A DNA stretch of 64,000 nucleotides from a virus. The DNA lies in the IMG/VR virus record IMGVR_UViG_3300046163_000066, positions 62,001-126,000 of that record. One strand, given 5' to 3'. The notes under the pieces were generated by a model. It was not told the DNA's origin and did no database searches. It saw only the letters and a list, made by a program, of their open reading frames with translations. This document shows positions 7,819 through 16,274 of the stretch, piece after piece (within the stretch, counting starts at the first letter, position 1; each line of letters starts with the position of its first letter). The position numbers were made by a program, and so were the translations under genes.

Positions 7819-9453
7819 TCACTTCCTTTTGTTCCAAAGCCATGCGCCGACAACTGCCAAACTTGCAGCCGCTACTGCAACAGTAGTTTTGGATTGTCCA
7901 AAGACCAAATCAGAATCTGATTTTTCGGTGGCTTGATAGTTGCTGACAGCAGAAATTACTTCATCCATGTAGCGATTGGCTACACTCATTTCAAAATCTC
8001 CATCTTCCATTAAAGTGATGTTATACACTTTGTCAGGCATAATCGAAACCAAATGGTTTTTGAGTTCTGGGTAAGCGATGAAAGTTTCGGCATTGAGACT
8101 CTCTGCACCGTATTTTTCTAAGTATCGGGCTAATTCTTCGTCTCGTTCATCTGTGGTAGCAAACCATTCCACATCAGCAACACCACCGACTTCATCGGTG
8201 TATTCAATTCCATAAATGAGTCCTTCGTTGTTGTCTTCTTTGCCTTCCCAAGATACCGCATAAGCGACTTCAGCATGGAAGGGTGTGAAATTGTGGCTGG
8301 TGCTTTGAGAACCAATAACGTGTCCTGAACCTTCGGGTAGAAGACTATCCGCAGGAACCATTGAGACACCAGTTTCGGGTTCATCAGGAGTTGGTTCAAG
8401 GGCTTCCAAATTAACTCCAACAGTCATGCCTTCTGCACGCTTACGCTTTCTGAGTGAGGGTGTGCCATCAAGTGGTGTCCAGTTAGCCATTTCTCCAAAC
8501 TCCATTGGGTCTTGAACAGGGGCGTTGCCTTCTTCCGAAGCCATTTCTTGAAGGTGCTTGAGATAAACTTCTGCACTAACCACTTTACCATTCAAACCAA
8601 ATCCATATCCACCGGGAGTTAGTTCATAAGGTTTCTGAACGAGTTGTTTTAGGAATGCTATCTGTTCTTCTTTAGATAAATGATTCATGTTCGGTGAACC
8701 TTCTTCAGCGTTAGCAAAGATGTTTTGATGTCCTGATGAGTTCAAACTGGCTTTGTCGAAATCTCCTGAGCCAATAGTTTCGGTTAATTGGTCAGTTGTC
8801 AGAGAAATACCGCTTAGGGCTTTGGACCCAACATAAGGTGACTCGAAAGTTTCAGCATCAAAGTCTTCACAATCAATACAGATAAACTTGGAATCAACCA
8901 TCTTACCATCTTCTTTTTCGTAGATGCCTGAGCAAGAATCACATTCAACGTCGCCATCATCAAGTTTTAGATATTTGTCACGAAGATATTCTGCTTCTTC
9001 GTCTGTTCGATAATCATCTTGTAGTTTTTGGGGTAGTTGTTTGATAGTAATGCCTGAATCTTCCATGTAATCACCGTATTCGTCAATAACTTGTTCTTTC
9101 GTCATAACATTGAGCAAAATGTATTCCATATCTCCAAAGTTATCGGCATTTTTTGTTACCATCATCTTGCCGGGGCGAAGAGATTTGTTATGACGGATTC
9201 CTTCGGCGGGTTTCCAATTTTCCTTCCTTGTTGGTGGATGTGGGAAGCGTCGTTCAGCAGACATTTTCTTGTCTTCACCTGAGTAAGTTTCATACACTTC
9301 TTTCTTGCACAATTTATTGACACGATGTCCTTTAGGACACTCAGAAATTAGCGAATGTCGGAAACTTCCACCTTTGCTGGGTTGTCTTTGTGCAGCATGA
9401 ACCTTGAGTTCATAATGTTGTTTGCATCCTACGCAGTAAAACTTTTCTGTCAT
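7819..9453 (-). CDS. Membrane-anchored zinc-ribbon protein with A-x-E sites
   Basis: 544 aa. The first ribbon is at residues 6-50 (C-V-G-C ... C-P-K-G-H ... C) and the second near 170-200 (C-D-S-C ... C-I-D-C). The middle is long and acidic, and a TM helix sits at the extreme C-terminus (about 522-540) before N-K-R-K, so most of the protein faces one side of a membrane. Recurrent A-E-T-F/A-E-x-L motifs (D-A-E-T-F-E, N-A-E-T-F-I) match those in other TM proteins here. GGTGA precedes the ATG, which overlaps the end of the upstream gene's spacer. Confidence 0.85.
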   Translation of the reverse strand: MTEKFYCVGCKQHYELKVHAAQRQPSKGGSFRHSLISECPKGHRVNKLCKKEVYETYSGEDKKMSAERRFPHPPTRKENWKPAEGIRHNKSLRPGKMMVTKNADNFGDMEYILLNVMTKEQVIDEYGDYMEDSGITIKQLPQKLQDDYRTDEEAEYLRDKYLKLDDGDVECDSCSGIYEKEDGKMVDSKFICIDCEDFDAETFESPYVGSKALSGISLTTDQLTETIGSGDFDKASLNSSGHQNIFANAEEGSPNMNHLSKEEQIAFLKQLVQKPYELTPGGYGFGLNGKVVSAEVYLKHLQEMASEEGNAPVQDPMEFGEMANWTPLDGTPSLRKRKRAEGMTVGVNLEALEPTPDEPETGVSMVPADSLLPEGSGHVIGSQSTSHNFTPFHAEVAYAVSWEGKEDNNEGLIYGIEYTDEVGGVADVEWFATTDERDEELARYLEKYGAESLNAETFIAYPELKNHLVSIMPDKVYNITLMEDGDFEMSVANRYMDEVISAVSNYQATEKSDSDLVFGQSKTTVAVAAASLAVVGAWLWNKRK

Positions 9454-9459
9454 TTAAAA

Positions 9460-10020
9460 TCACCATCCAAAGGTTGAGGCTTCATAACTCGGAGGTCTGA
9501 AAAGTGATGGAGATTCTTGACCGAAGATTCCGTCAGAATATACACCTACGTCTGTGCCGAGGTTTGAAGTTGTCAATGGTTGCATACCGAGAGCCACCAG
9601 ATTTTGGGCTTGATAATTGGCTTCGGCTTCGTAAGAGTAAGCATTGTCTTGGTTGTCTTGTTCTTCGTCATCCTCTGTTAGTTTTTCAACTTCTGATTCG
9701 GCGGCTTCAACAAGAGTTTCGTAGCGAGAAAATTGCTTTTGGGCGGAAAGACCTCGCATCAGTTCTCCCAGACCGAAACCAAGTGGCAAAAATCCAAAGA
9801 CTGAAAGAACAATCGGGCGGTAGTTATACTCATCTGTTTTAAGCATTTCCAATTTGAGTTTGTCGGCTACAACAAGAGCCACGCTTAACGCACCAAACAT
9901 AATGGGGAATCCTGTGGCGGGTCGAAGAAACTCTTCCGTAACTGGAGAATCCTTGACTTCATCAGGAATCTCGTCTTCTCCGTTGAGAATACGATTCCGA
10001 AGTTCTGCAAAATCTACCAT
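9460..10020 (-). CDS. Two-TM membrane protein, unknown
   Basis: 186 aa. TM1 is about 36-58 and TM2 about 68-92, followed by an acidic, Asn/Gln/Tyr-rich tail that is predicted soluble. Leaderless start. It leads the operon running through the zinc-ribbon protein to 6657. Confidence 0.83.
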   Translation of the reverse strand: MVDFAELRNRILNGEDEIPDEVKDSPVTEEFLRPATGFPIMFGALSVALVVADKLKLEMLKTDEYNYRPIVLSVFGFLPLGFGLGELMRGLSAQKQFSRYETLVEAAESEVEKLTEDDEEQDNQDNAYSYEAEANYQAQNLVALGMQPLTTSNLGTDVGVYSDGIFGQESPSLFRPPSYEASTFGW

Positions 10021-10042
10021 GAGGATTCTTTCTCGGCACGAC

Positions 10043-10051
10043 TACTTAAAG
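10043..10051 (-). promoter_or_regulatory. BRE/TATA promoter, 27 nt from start at 10020
   Basis: CCGAAGT directly precedes CTTTAAGTA. One of seven nearly identical BRE-TATA units in the window. Confidence 0.87.
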
Positions 10052-10058
10052 ACTTCGG

Positions 10059-10424
10059 TTAGTCTTGTCCGATGGCACGGCCGGGATAGTTCTGTCCCCA
10101 TACTGGGTCGGTGCTTCGCATAGTGGCAGCGTAAGCAGATAAATCGAAGATTTGACCGAGACCATTGGTAGCACCAACGACTTCAGGAGAAAGACCCATA
10201 CCAGAGTAATTGAGAGTTTGTCCGACGGCTTGTCCAGCCATGATGTTGCGCTCGGTAGAAACCAAGTTCACAGTTCCAAAGTTTCGAGCAACTTGAGCAT
10301 CAGCCGCAGGGTCCACATGAGCATTGAAAACAGAGCCACCCAAAACTTCTTTGAGTTTGTCTCGTTGTGTCCAAACAGCCACAGCAGTTAAGATTCCAAA
10401 TCCGATTTTTACGTTGTTATTCAT
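10059..10424 (-). CDS. Membrane-anchored small protein
   Basis: 121 aa. A TM helix occupies about 5-20, followed by R-D-K-L and a Gly/Ala/Asn-rich tail. The layout (short N-terminal TM, then K-L/K-F ... V-F) resembles the 24454-25299 product. GGTGA lies before the ATG, which overlaps the end of the upstream gene. Confidence 0.8.
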   Translation of the reverse strand: MNNNVKIGFGILTAVAVWTQRDKLKEVLGGSVFNAHVDPAADAQVARNFGTVNLVSTERNIMAGQAVGQTLNYSGMGLSPEVVGATNGLGQIFDLSAYAATMRSTDPVWGQNYPGRAIGQD

Positions 10425-11863
10425 TATTCATCACCGTTAGTTTCAAGGCCCATTAGGTTAGCCACAAGGACTCCGAAAAGACCTAATGATAGAGAGAATA
10501 GTGTGATTCCAGCACCGAGGTTCCAACCTGTGCGAATTGGTTTAACCAATTCTACTTTTTCAAAGTCTTCAGGTTCGGTGAGAAGGTTATCAAGAACTCG
10601 ATAAGCAAAAGATTCTTCAGCAGCCCAGAAATCTTCGGCAGCCATACCTTCTTTTTCGGCACAACTTAGACAAAGGAAATCATTGTAATTGCCCAAATGG
10701 TTTTTCATTTCATAGTTACTTGTGAACTCTCCATCGTCAAGGTCCCAACGAACATCAATATCTTGGAAATTGTAATCAGCAAGGTTATCGCACTTATCAC
10801 AATACATTTTGCCATCTTCGCCTTCTGCTTGTTGGACGTATCCTTTCTTGGTCTTTTGGTATCGCTTTTTAGAAACGGCTTGAGTAATGAAACTTTTGCC
10901 TCCGGGTCCTGCATTGTGGTGCAGAGTAGGTGAGTAACCGATTCGACCGTAAGCATTAAAAGAGTGATAATTGCCAGCAGGGTCGGTAGCAAGGAAGAAT
11001 ACATGATACTTGTTGCTGGCTCCACCAGAAAATACAAGATAATCTATTGAGTCCTCTTCAATAGTGTAAGTTGGATACATAGTCTTGAACTTGGCTTCAA
11101 CAGCCTCACGGTCTCCAGCCCAACGTGAGTCATGCCAACCCATAGCCTCGAAAGTGACCGACCGCAGAGGGCGGCCATGAACGAATCCAAGAACTTTCCA
11201 ACCGTATTTATCGGAAAGATAATCAGCGATTTCGTCTTCTTCTAACTCGGAAGGCACTAAAACGCTTTGAGGCAATTCGTTGCCTTCTCCATCTTCGGGA
11301 ATGATTTCGCCATCGGTGTCCCAGTTTATGTTGTAGATTCGCCTTTCATCATTGAAAGTTTCGGCCTTCATAGCAGAAACACGATAATAACCCTCACCTT
11401 CTGAACCGCCTTCATCATAAATCCACTTAGCAGCACAAGGTTGGCAAATGTTGTCATGCCCTTCTATGTCTCCACCGGGATTAGGTAGTCCAGTAATGTA
11501 ACAATTAGGACCTTCAGCATATTCAGTCCACTCTAAAAAATCAATGCCATCTAAGTGTGAATCTTCGCACACATCATTGAAAGTTTCGGCCTTCATAGCA
11601 GAAACACGATAGTAACCTTCACCTTCTGGACCCTCATCGTAAATCCACTTAGAACTGCAAGGCTCACAAATGTTATCTTCGCCCTCAATGTCGCCATCGG
11701 GATTCGGTAATCCTGTGATATAGCAATCGGAGCCTTCGGCTTCTTCCGACCACTCCACAAAGTCAATGCCATCTAAATGTGAATCTTCGCACACATCATG
11801 CTTTTCAGCACCGTAGGTAACACAAGGGTCTTGACCACACCCACAGTTTTTCTTGACACCCAT
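10424..11863 (-). CDS. TM protein with duplicated Cys-rich module
   Basis: 479 aa. Two tandem ~75-residue modules (about 20-95 and 96-172) are near-identical: D-V-C-E-D-S-H-L-D-G-I-D-F, C-Y-I-T-G-L-P-N-P, N-I-C-x-P-C, W-I-Y-D-E-G, ending M-K-A-E-T-F-N. The Cys/His spacing suggests zinc binding. A third Cys site (C-D-K-C ... C-L-S-C) lies near 355-405, and a single TM helix near 445-470. The repeat end A-E-T-F-N is the putative cleavage motif seen elsewhere. Leaderless start. Confidence 0.85.
   Translation of the reverse strand: MGVKKNCGCGQDPCVTYGAEKHDVCEDSHLDGIDFVEWSEEAEGSDCYITGLPNPDGDIEGEDNICEPCSSKWIYDEGPEGEGYYRVSAMKAETFNDVCEDSHLDGIDFLEWTEYAEGPNCYITGLPNPGGDIEGHDNICQPCAAKWIYDEGGSEGEGYYRVSAMKAETFNDERRIYNINWDTDGEIIPEDGEGNELPQSVLVPSELEEDEIADYLSDKYGWKVLGFVHGRPLRSVTFEAMGWHDSRWAGDREAVEAKFKTMYPTYTIEEDSIDYLVFSGGASNKYHVFFLATDPAGNYHSFNAYGRIGYSPTLHHNAGPGGKSFITQAVSKKRYQKTKKGYVQQAEGEDGKMYCDKCDNLADYNFQDIDVRWDLDDGEFTSNYEMKNHLGNYNDFLCLSCAEKEGMAAEDFWAAEESFAYRVLDNLLTEPEDFEKVELVKPIRTGWNLGAGITLFSLSLGLFGVLVANLMGLETNGDE
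11352..11805 (-). repeat. Tandem in-gene duplication (two ~225-bp copies)
   Basis: Copies at about 11352-11575 and 11576-11805 encode the two Cys modules. They are highly similar at the DNA level, including long identical runs around the A-E-T-F-N end, pointing to recent duplication. Confidence 0.85.
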
Positions 11864-11885
11864 AACGAATGTTGAGTTCTTCTGA

Positions 11886-11894
11886 TACTTAAAG
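11886..11894 (-). promoter_or_regulatory. TATA-like promoter, 27 nt from start at 11863
   Basis: CTTTAAGTA followed by TCAGAAG. Confidence 0.83.
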
Positions 11895-11901
11895 ACTTTG
11901 C

Positions 11902-12549
11902 TTAAAGTAACAAACTACGATAACTGATTCCTTCAAACGGTGCTGGCTTAGGAAAGTTACCTACTGGTTCAGAAGTTTCGGCTGACATCTCTTGACGCAG
12001 ATATTCCGCAGAGTCACGAGCGTTGATTTCTTCCATAATGAAACTTTCTTGGTCTTCCAGATAATCGGCTAAACTATCGAGAGTGTCAGCACTTACGGAC
12101 AATCGGCTTTTGAACCATTCATCGTAATCAGAAAACATATTTTGCAGACGTTCTAAACGGTGGGCTGAGTTCACAATGCGAGCGATGTCAGCATGAACCA
12201 TGTAGTTCTTAGGGTGAGACTCTTCAGCAGCGTATTCTTCTTGGAATTGCATTCGGTTGGCTACTTTGTCGGCCATTTCTTCATCCAGTTCATCAGGTTC
12301 TATCAATCCATGTCGTGTAGCACGAATAAGACCTTCCACGATTAAATCCTCTTCATCTCGCACTTCGGCTTCCATTAAGGCATCCACCATTTCAAACTCC
12401 AACATGGCTCGAACCTCGGCTGTATCGCCATCAGGGTGTTGCTTTAAGAGTCCCAAAACTTGGTCATAAGCCTCATCAAAACTAATCGTGGACTGGAGGT
12501 CCATCATTAAAAGTGATAGGTCTCGGATAGTTACTTGACGACCATACAT
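11902..12549 (-). CDS. Acidic helical soluble protein
   Basis: 215 aa, strongly acidic and almost all helical, with no TM or Cys. It contains A-E-E-S-H, S-A-D-T-L and M-S-A-E-T-S motifs similar to the A-x-E sites in the TM proteins. It could be a scaffold-like or inner virion protein. Family not recognised. Leaderless start. Confidence 0.82.
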   Translation of the reverse strand: MYGRQVTIRDLSLLMMDLQSTISFDEAYDQVLGLLKQHPDGDTAEVRAMLEFEMVDALMEAEVRDEEDLIVEGLIRATRHGLIEPDELDEEMADKVANRMQFQEEYAAEESHPKNYMVHADIARIVNSAHRLERLQNMFSDYDEWFKSRLSVSADTLDSLADYLEDQESFIMEEINARDSAEYLRQEMSAETSEPVGNFPKPAPFEGISYRSLLL

Positions 12550-12571
12550 GACCTACATAGAGTCATTCTGA

Positions 12572-12580
12572 TACTTAAAA
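12572..12580 (-). promoter_or_regulatory. TATA-like promoter, 27 nt from start at 12549
   Basis: TTTTAAGTA followed by TCAGAAT. Confidence 0.82.
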
Positions 12581-12594
12581 CCTTTCATAATGGT

Positions 12595-13965
12595 TCAACC
12601 ATACAAATCGTAAGAGCCTGATTCGTTGCTGGCGTATGAAAGATTCTTTTCACGGCCTACAATTTCACGCTGAGACTTGATGTGAGATAGAGCCATATCA
12701 AGATGACTTTGCATGATAACGGGTTCTTCGCAATAATCACATTCTTCGTGAGCCAACATGAATGCAGATTGAATGATTTCTTGTAGATAAGCACCCGAAA
12801 ACTTGTTGGTGTCTTTAGCAATACGGGTCAAATTGATTTTACCTGTTTTGAAAGGTGAAAGATACTTAGACAAAATGCTTTCACGAAGAGTTTCGTCAGG
12901 ATAACCGAAGTCCAAACGAACATCGAAACGGCCGGGTCGGTCTGTTAAAGCCCAATCCAACTTTTCTGGGTGGTTGGTGGTTGCCAAAGTTACAACACCG
13001 TGGTTGTCCTCAACACCTGCTAAACAGTTCAAAAACTCGCCCAGAACTGGATGGTCTGCATCTTCACGGGAAAGTCCACCGAGCGTGTCAATATCTTCCA
13101 GAATAACGACACAAGGCGACAAACGGCGGGCTACTTTGTAAAGTGAAGTAATTTGTCCCACATCAGAGATGGAATCACGGGCGACATAGATAACCGTAGC
13201 ATCCAATTGGTTAATCAGGACTTTACAAGTTAGAGTCTTGCCTGTTCCGGGTGGACCCGTTAGAAGAACACCTCGGCTACTGCGTAGTCCTTTGTTTTGG
13301 AACAAAGGCACGGATTCAATGAAACGAGTGAGGTTGCGGTCCAGAACGTGACGGTCTTCATCTTTGATAATGATAGCATCCCAATCCACATTGGGCGTTT
13401 CCAAAAACTTGTAAGAAGCATCGAAATGCGCTCCACGAAGCGAACCTTGCTCAAAGAAATAAGTTTCCATTTTAGAGTGGAACTCGGTGTAATCGAATTG
13501 GTCGCTACGGAACTGGGTAACTACATCTACTTCGTATTCATCATAAGGAGTAAAGGAAATCACAAATCGAGATTCAGGATTCTTTTGGTTTTCAACAAAC
13601 ATAATCAGTTTGTGTGGGACTTTGATAACTCGGTCTCCAACTTTTTCATCAAACCAAACGGGTGCAGTTTTGTTTTCACCGTGGTTGTAATTTTCAACTT
13701 TGACAATTTTCCACTCGGAGTCAATAACTCCCATCAACGATTCCATCCAGAAAACATAAGAACGGTCAATGTAAAACTTACGCTTGGACTCAATAGAATA
13801 TGTTTCCGAATCTTGTCCCAAACTGAGGAACTTTTCAATAGACTGGTCGGCTTTATCGGTTTTTCTGACTTGATTAGCCAGATAACTCAGGGCTTCACTT
13901 AGAGTTTCTAAAGGTGCAGTAATTGGGCCAATGGGTGTTTCGATTCGTAGTTCTTCAACTGCCAT
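12595..13965 (-). CDS. AAA+ ATPase (classical/Cdc48-Bcs1-like clade)
   Basis: 456 aa from M-A-V-E-E-L. An N-terminal ~215-residue alpha/beta domain is followed by one AAA module: Walker A G-P-P-G-T-G-K-T, Walker B V-V-I-L-E-D-I-D, sensor-1 A-T-T-N-H, and an Arg-finger region D-R-P-G-R-F-D. These place it with classical AAA proteins that remodel or unfold proteins. An upstream in-frame ATG adds 12 residues but overlaps the TATA box, so the ATG 27 nt from the box is chosen. The N-domain is not one I recognise, so the substrate is unknown. Neighbours are a glycosyltransferase and acidic proteins. Confidence 0.93.
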   Translation of the reverse strand: MAVEELRIETPIGPITAPLETLSEALSYLANQVRKTDKADQSIEKFLSLGQDSETYSIESKRKFYIDRSYVFWMESLMGVIDSEWKIVKVENYNHGENKTAPVWFDEKVGDRVIKVPHKLIMFVENQKNPESRFVISFTPYDEYEVDVVTQFRSDQFDYTEFHSKMETYFFEQGSLRGAHFDASYKFLETPNVDWDAIIIKDEDRHVLDRNLTRFIESVPLFQNKGLRSSRGVLLTGPPGTGKTLTCKVLINQLDATVIYVARDSISDVGQITSLYKVARRLSPCVVILEDIDTLGGLSREDADHPVLGEFLNCLAGVEDNHGVVTLATTNHPEKLDWALTDRPGRFDVRLDFGYPDETLRESILSKYLSPFKTGKINLTRIAKDTNKFSGAYLQEIIQSAFMLAHEECDYCEEPVIMQSHLDMALSHIKSQREIVGREKNLSYASNESGSYDLYG

Positions 13966-13987
13966 GAAACTTGTAAGGTAAATCACC

Positions 13988-13996
13988 AACTTAAAC
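13988..13996 (-). promoter_or_regulatory. TATA-like promoter, 27 nt from start at 13965
   Basis: GTTTAAGTT followed by GGTGAT. It sits inside the 3' end of the glycosyltransferase gene. Confidence 0.75.
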
Positions 13997-14941
13997 TTCA
14001 ACCTTCAGATTTAGTATTTCTAAATCATTGGATTTTTGGAATGCAATTTCACAGAGAAGGGTCCAACGCTCGGTGTCAATCCATGCTGGTCGGTCAGATT
14101 CTGAAAACCAATATGACTTGAGAGTTCGTGCATCGGCTTGACGTTGAAACTCGGCTTGAACTTCTTCAAAAGTTCGGTCATCAGCAGCACTACTTTGATG
14201 TCCCATTGTGGTGGTTTGCCAAGGTCCGCAACCGTGATAACCTGAAACAGCATCAACTTGATGCCCATAGAACAACTCTGTGCCTAAATTGGCATAGGTT
14301 GGCGCATATTGTAGGGGGTTTCCCGCCATGCGAATGAATAAATCAGTATCTTCTCCAATCTGAAGAGTTTCATCGTAGCCTCCAATGGCTTCATATCGAG
14401 AACGAAGCATAGCAGAATTACTGGGCATCAACGGATTTCCAAAACAAAAGAAGAAAGTTTCAGAAGGGTCAAGGATGTTTTGCCATTGAGGATACCAACC
14501 AATGACTCCTATCTTGGAATAAACCTCATCTGTTTTGAGAGATTGTAATTTGATTTCAGCATCAGCACCTGCCCACCAAAATGCCACAGGTAAGTGTTCA
14601 GATTGAGTGTGTTCAATGGCTTCAGCCATCCATTCCAAATGTTCTGGATACCACAAATCATCACCGTCTAAGGTCGCAATATACGGGCGATTTCCAGCAC
14701 CGATGGCTTGGTTGCGTGCTTGACTGACTCCTCGACCTGTTTGACGTAGCAAAGTGAAACGAGAATCAGAAAGGTAAGTATCGAAAGTTTTCATAATATC
14801 GGCGTAACCGTCGTAGTCTTCTGGAGTGCCGTCGCAGATATACACTTGATAATCTGTGAAAGTTTGCGATTGAATGCTGTCCAAACATTGAGTAATGAAC
14901 TCAGGTGAAACCTTGTAAGTGACAACGATGACATCAAACAT
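13991..14941 (-). CDS. Family 2 glycosyltransferase
   Basis: 316 aa. GT-A fold signature: N-terminal V-I-V-V-T-Y-K, S-I-Q-S-Q-T-F, I-C-D-G-T, G-V-S-Q-A-R-N, then L-D-G-D-D-L (the DXD metal/sugar-nucleotide motif) near residue 93. A later G-G-Y-D-E-T-L ... E-D-T-D-L-F segment matches the acceptor-side motif of GT2 enzymes. No TM, so it is a cytosolic enzyme transferring a sugar from a nucleotide donor. It may glycosylate virion or host surface proteins. Leaderless start. Confidence 0.93.
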   Translation of the reverse strand: MFDVIVVTYKVSPEFITQCLDSIQSQTFTDYQVYICDGTPEDYDGYADIMKTFDTYLSDSRFTLLRQTGRGVSQARNQAIGAGNRPYIATLDGDDLWYPEHLEWMAEAIEHTQSEHLPVAFWWAGADAEIKLQSLKTDEVYSKIGVIGWYPQWQNILDPSETFFFCFGNPLMPSNSAMLRSRYEAIGGYDETLQIGEDTDLFIRMAGNPLQYAPTYANLGTELFYGHQVDAVSGYHGCGPWQTTTMGHQSSAADDRTFEEVQAEFQRQADARTLKSYWFSESDRPAWIDTERWTLLCEIAFQKSNDLEILNLKVEV

Positions 14942-14963
14942 AGTTACACTACATTGTTTTACT

Positions 14964-14972
14964 TACTTAAAA
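14964..14972 (-). promoter_or_regulatory. TATA-like promoter, 27 nt from start at 14941
   Basis: TTTTAAGTA followed by AGTAAA. Confidence 0.8.
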
Positions 14973-15677
14973 CTACTCAAACTGATTAAACACGGTGAAG
15001 ACACCGGGTCCTGTGGGTCCTTGTCGGCGCATAAGTTGAGTGAACTCTTGAGTAGTCCAATTCATTATGAAATTGGGTGTTGTCTCTAATTCCATAAAAG
15101 CATCCAGTTCATAAAGGTTAGCAAATCCCAACCAATCTCCAGTATAAACGATAGACATAATCAGAAGGGAGTGTTCGAGGTGGTCTCGACCGAACTCTCC
15201 TGCCGTAATATCGAAGTAAGGAGTATGAATTGAAGCCGTTAATTGCTCAAACAGTTTTTTGATTTTTTTGTCTCTTAAAAATCTCAGTCCTTCAAGTGTA
15301 TCACGAGGGTCGTTAGCGTTGATACCGTAATCTCGAAGATGATAATTGACAGAGGGCAAAAGTGACAAAGGCAAAGCATCAGGGGCTATTTTACCCATGC
15401 CTTGATAGATTTTCTTTTTGGTAAGACCGTCAGTCAATCTGACGACCAAATCCTGTTTGGACCCAAAAGTGGTTTCACCTTTACGCTTCAACAACTCTTT
15501 GAGTTCAGCGATAGTCATATTTTCGTATGATTCATAAAGTTTCAAAGTTTTAAGGTAGTTGGACTGACGCAATCTTTCGATGAGTTGGATTCTGGTCTTG
15601 CCATTCACAGGAAGACCACGAGCCTTGAGCAACTCTTTGAGTTCAGCGATGGTCATGTCCTCGTATGTGTAAGACAT
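14973..15677 (-). CDS. Double SAP-domain protein
   Basis: 234 aa. Two SAP motifs (helix-extended loop-helix, DNA-binding) at about 4-38 and 50-86 share the string M-T-I-A-E-L-K-E-L-L-K. The C-terminal ~145 residues are helical without recognised motifs. SAP domains bind DNA, so a DNA-organising role is likely, inside the virion or in the cell. Leaderless start. Confidence 0.9.
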   Translation of the reverse strand: MSYTYEDMTIAELKELLKARGLPVNGKTRIQLIERLRQSNYLKTLKLYESYENMTIAELKELLKRKGETTFGSKQDLVVRLTDGLTKKKIYQGMGKIAPDALPLSLLPSVNYHLRDYGINANDPRDTLEGLRFLRDKKIKKLFEQLTASIHTPYFDITAGEFGRDHLEHSLLIMSIVYTGDWLGFANLYELDAFMELETTPNFIMNWTTQEFTQLMRRQGPTGPGVFTVFNQFE

Positions 15678-15699
15678 AATCTTTGTTAGTCGTTCAGAC

Positions 15700-15708
15700 T
15701 ATTTAAAG
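15700..15708 (-). promoter_or_regulatory. TATA-like promoter, 27 nt from start at 15677
   Basis: CTTTAAATA followed by GTCTGA. A TTTAAATA variant of the box. Confidence 0.82.
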
Positions 15709-15710
15709 TT

Positions 15711-15905
15711 TCACACCGTCAATTTGTCGTGTAAGCCACTTGCCGTAAGATTAGAACCAATTTGGAACAATCCTACACCAATCATAGCCCAAACAAGATG
15801 TGAAACTACTCGTCTTTTGGGGTCGAACAAAACGCTGGCGTGATAAGTAGTCAGCAAAAATCCTGTGGTGAACATGGCTGCGCCCAGAGTTAAACTCTTG
15901 GACAT
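15711..15905 (-). CDS. Tiny two-TM protein
   Basis: 64 aa with two hydrophobic helices (about 5-22 and 36-55) and a basic loop. Clearly paralogous to the next gene upstream: both share I-G-V/I-G-V-C, G-S-N-x-x-x-x-G-x-x-x-K/R-L at the C-terminus. The ATG overlaps the upstream stop (TAATG). Candidate virion-membrane or pore protein; function unknown. Confidence 0.8.
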   Translation of the reverse strand: MSKSLTLGAAMFTTGFLLTTYHASVLFDPKRRVVSHLVWAMIGVGLFQIGSNLTASGLHDKLTV

Positions 15906-16138
15906 TAAGCCTCACCAGAACCTTTGAGACGTTCTACTACGCCATCAGTCATCATGTTAGAACCAACTGTCATCAAGCAAACACCAATACAAGTGTATAT
16001 CAGAAACTGTCGAACTCGATGTTCAGGGTGTTTCTGTGTTATAACCTTGTGCGTGTGATGCGAAGATAACCATGTTCCGATTAAGAACAAGGCTGAACCT
16101 ATTACGATAACATCGGTCATCAAACTTCCAATTCGCAT
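15905..16138 (-). CDS. Tiny two-TM protein, paralogue of downstream gene
   Basis: 77 aa from M-R-I-G-S-L. Two TM helices (about 7-25 and 44-62) flank a His-rich basic loop. The frame extends upstream to a TTG at 16165. Neither start has a clear Shine-Dalgarno site or a TATA box at 27 nt, so the start is uncertain. It lies directly after a strongly structured intergenic region. Confidence 0.75.
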   Translation of the reverse strand: MRIGSLMTDVIVIGSALFLIGTWLSSHHTHKVITQKHPEHRVRQFLIYTCIGVCLMTVGSNMMTDGVVERLKGSGEA

Positions 16139-16167
16139 AGTGAACACATCCAGAGACCCTAACAAGA

Positions 16168-16274
16168 CCTGTCAGGCAGGGACTTCATCTGCAAGAGTCT
16201 TTCGACTCAATACTCTGTCCCAAGCCTAACGGCTCAGAGGTCTAAGACCAGTTCCTTGCTTATTGGGAAGCAAG
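16168..16274 (-). ncRNA. Structured intergenic RNA region (hairpin cluster)
   Basis: On the minus strand, hairpins follow each other: 16255-16274 (6 bp, across the upstream stop), 16239-16249 (GGTC/GACC), 16223-16234 (AGCC/GGCT), 16195-16208 (GAGTC-GAAA-GACTC, a GNRA tetraloop) nested inside a GGGAC/GTCCC helix (16179-16183 with 16217-16221), and 16168-16180 (CCTG/CAGG). No gene and no TATA box in this gap. It could be a 3' UTR, a terminator or a small RNA. Confidence 0.55.
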
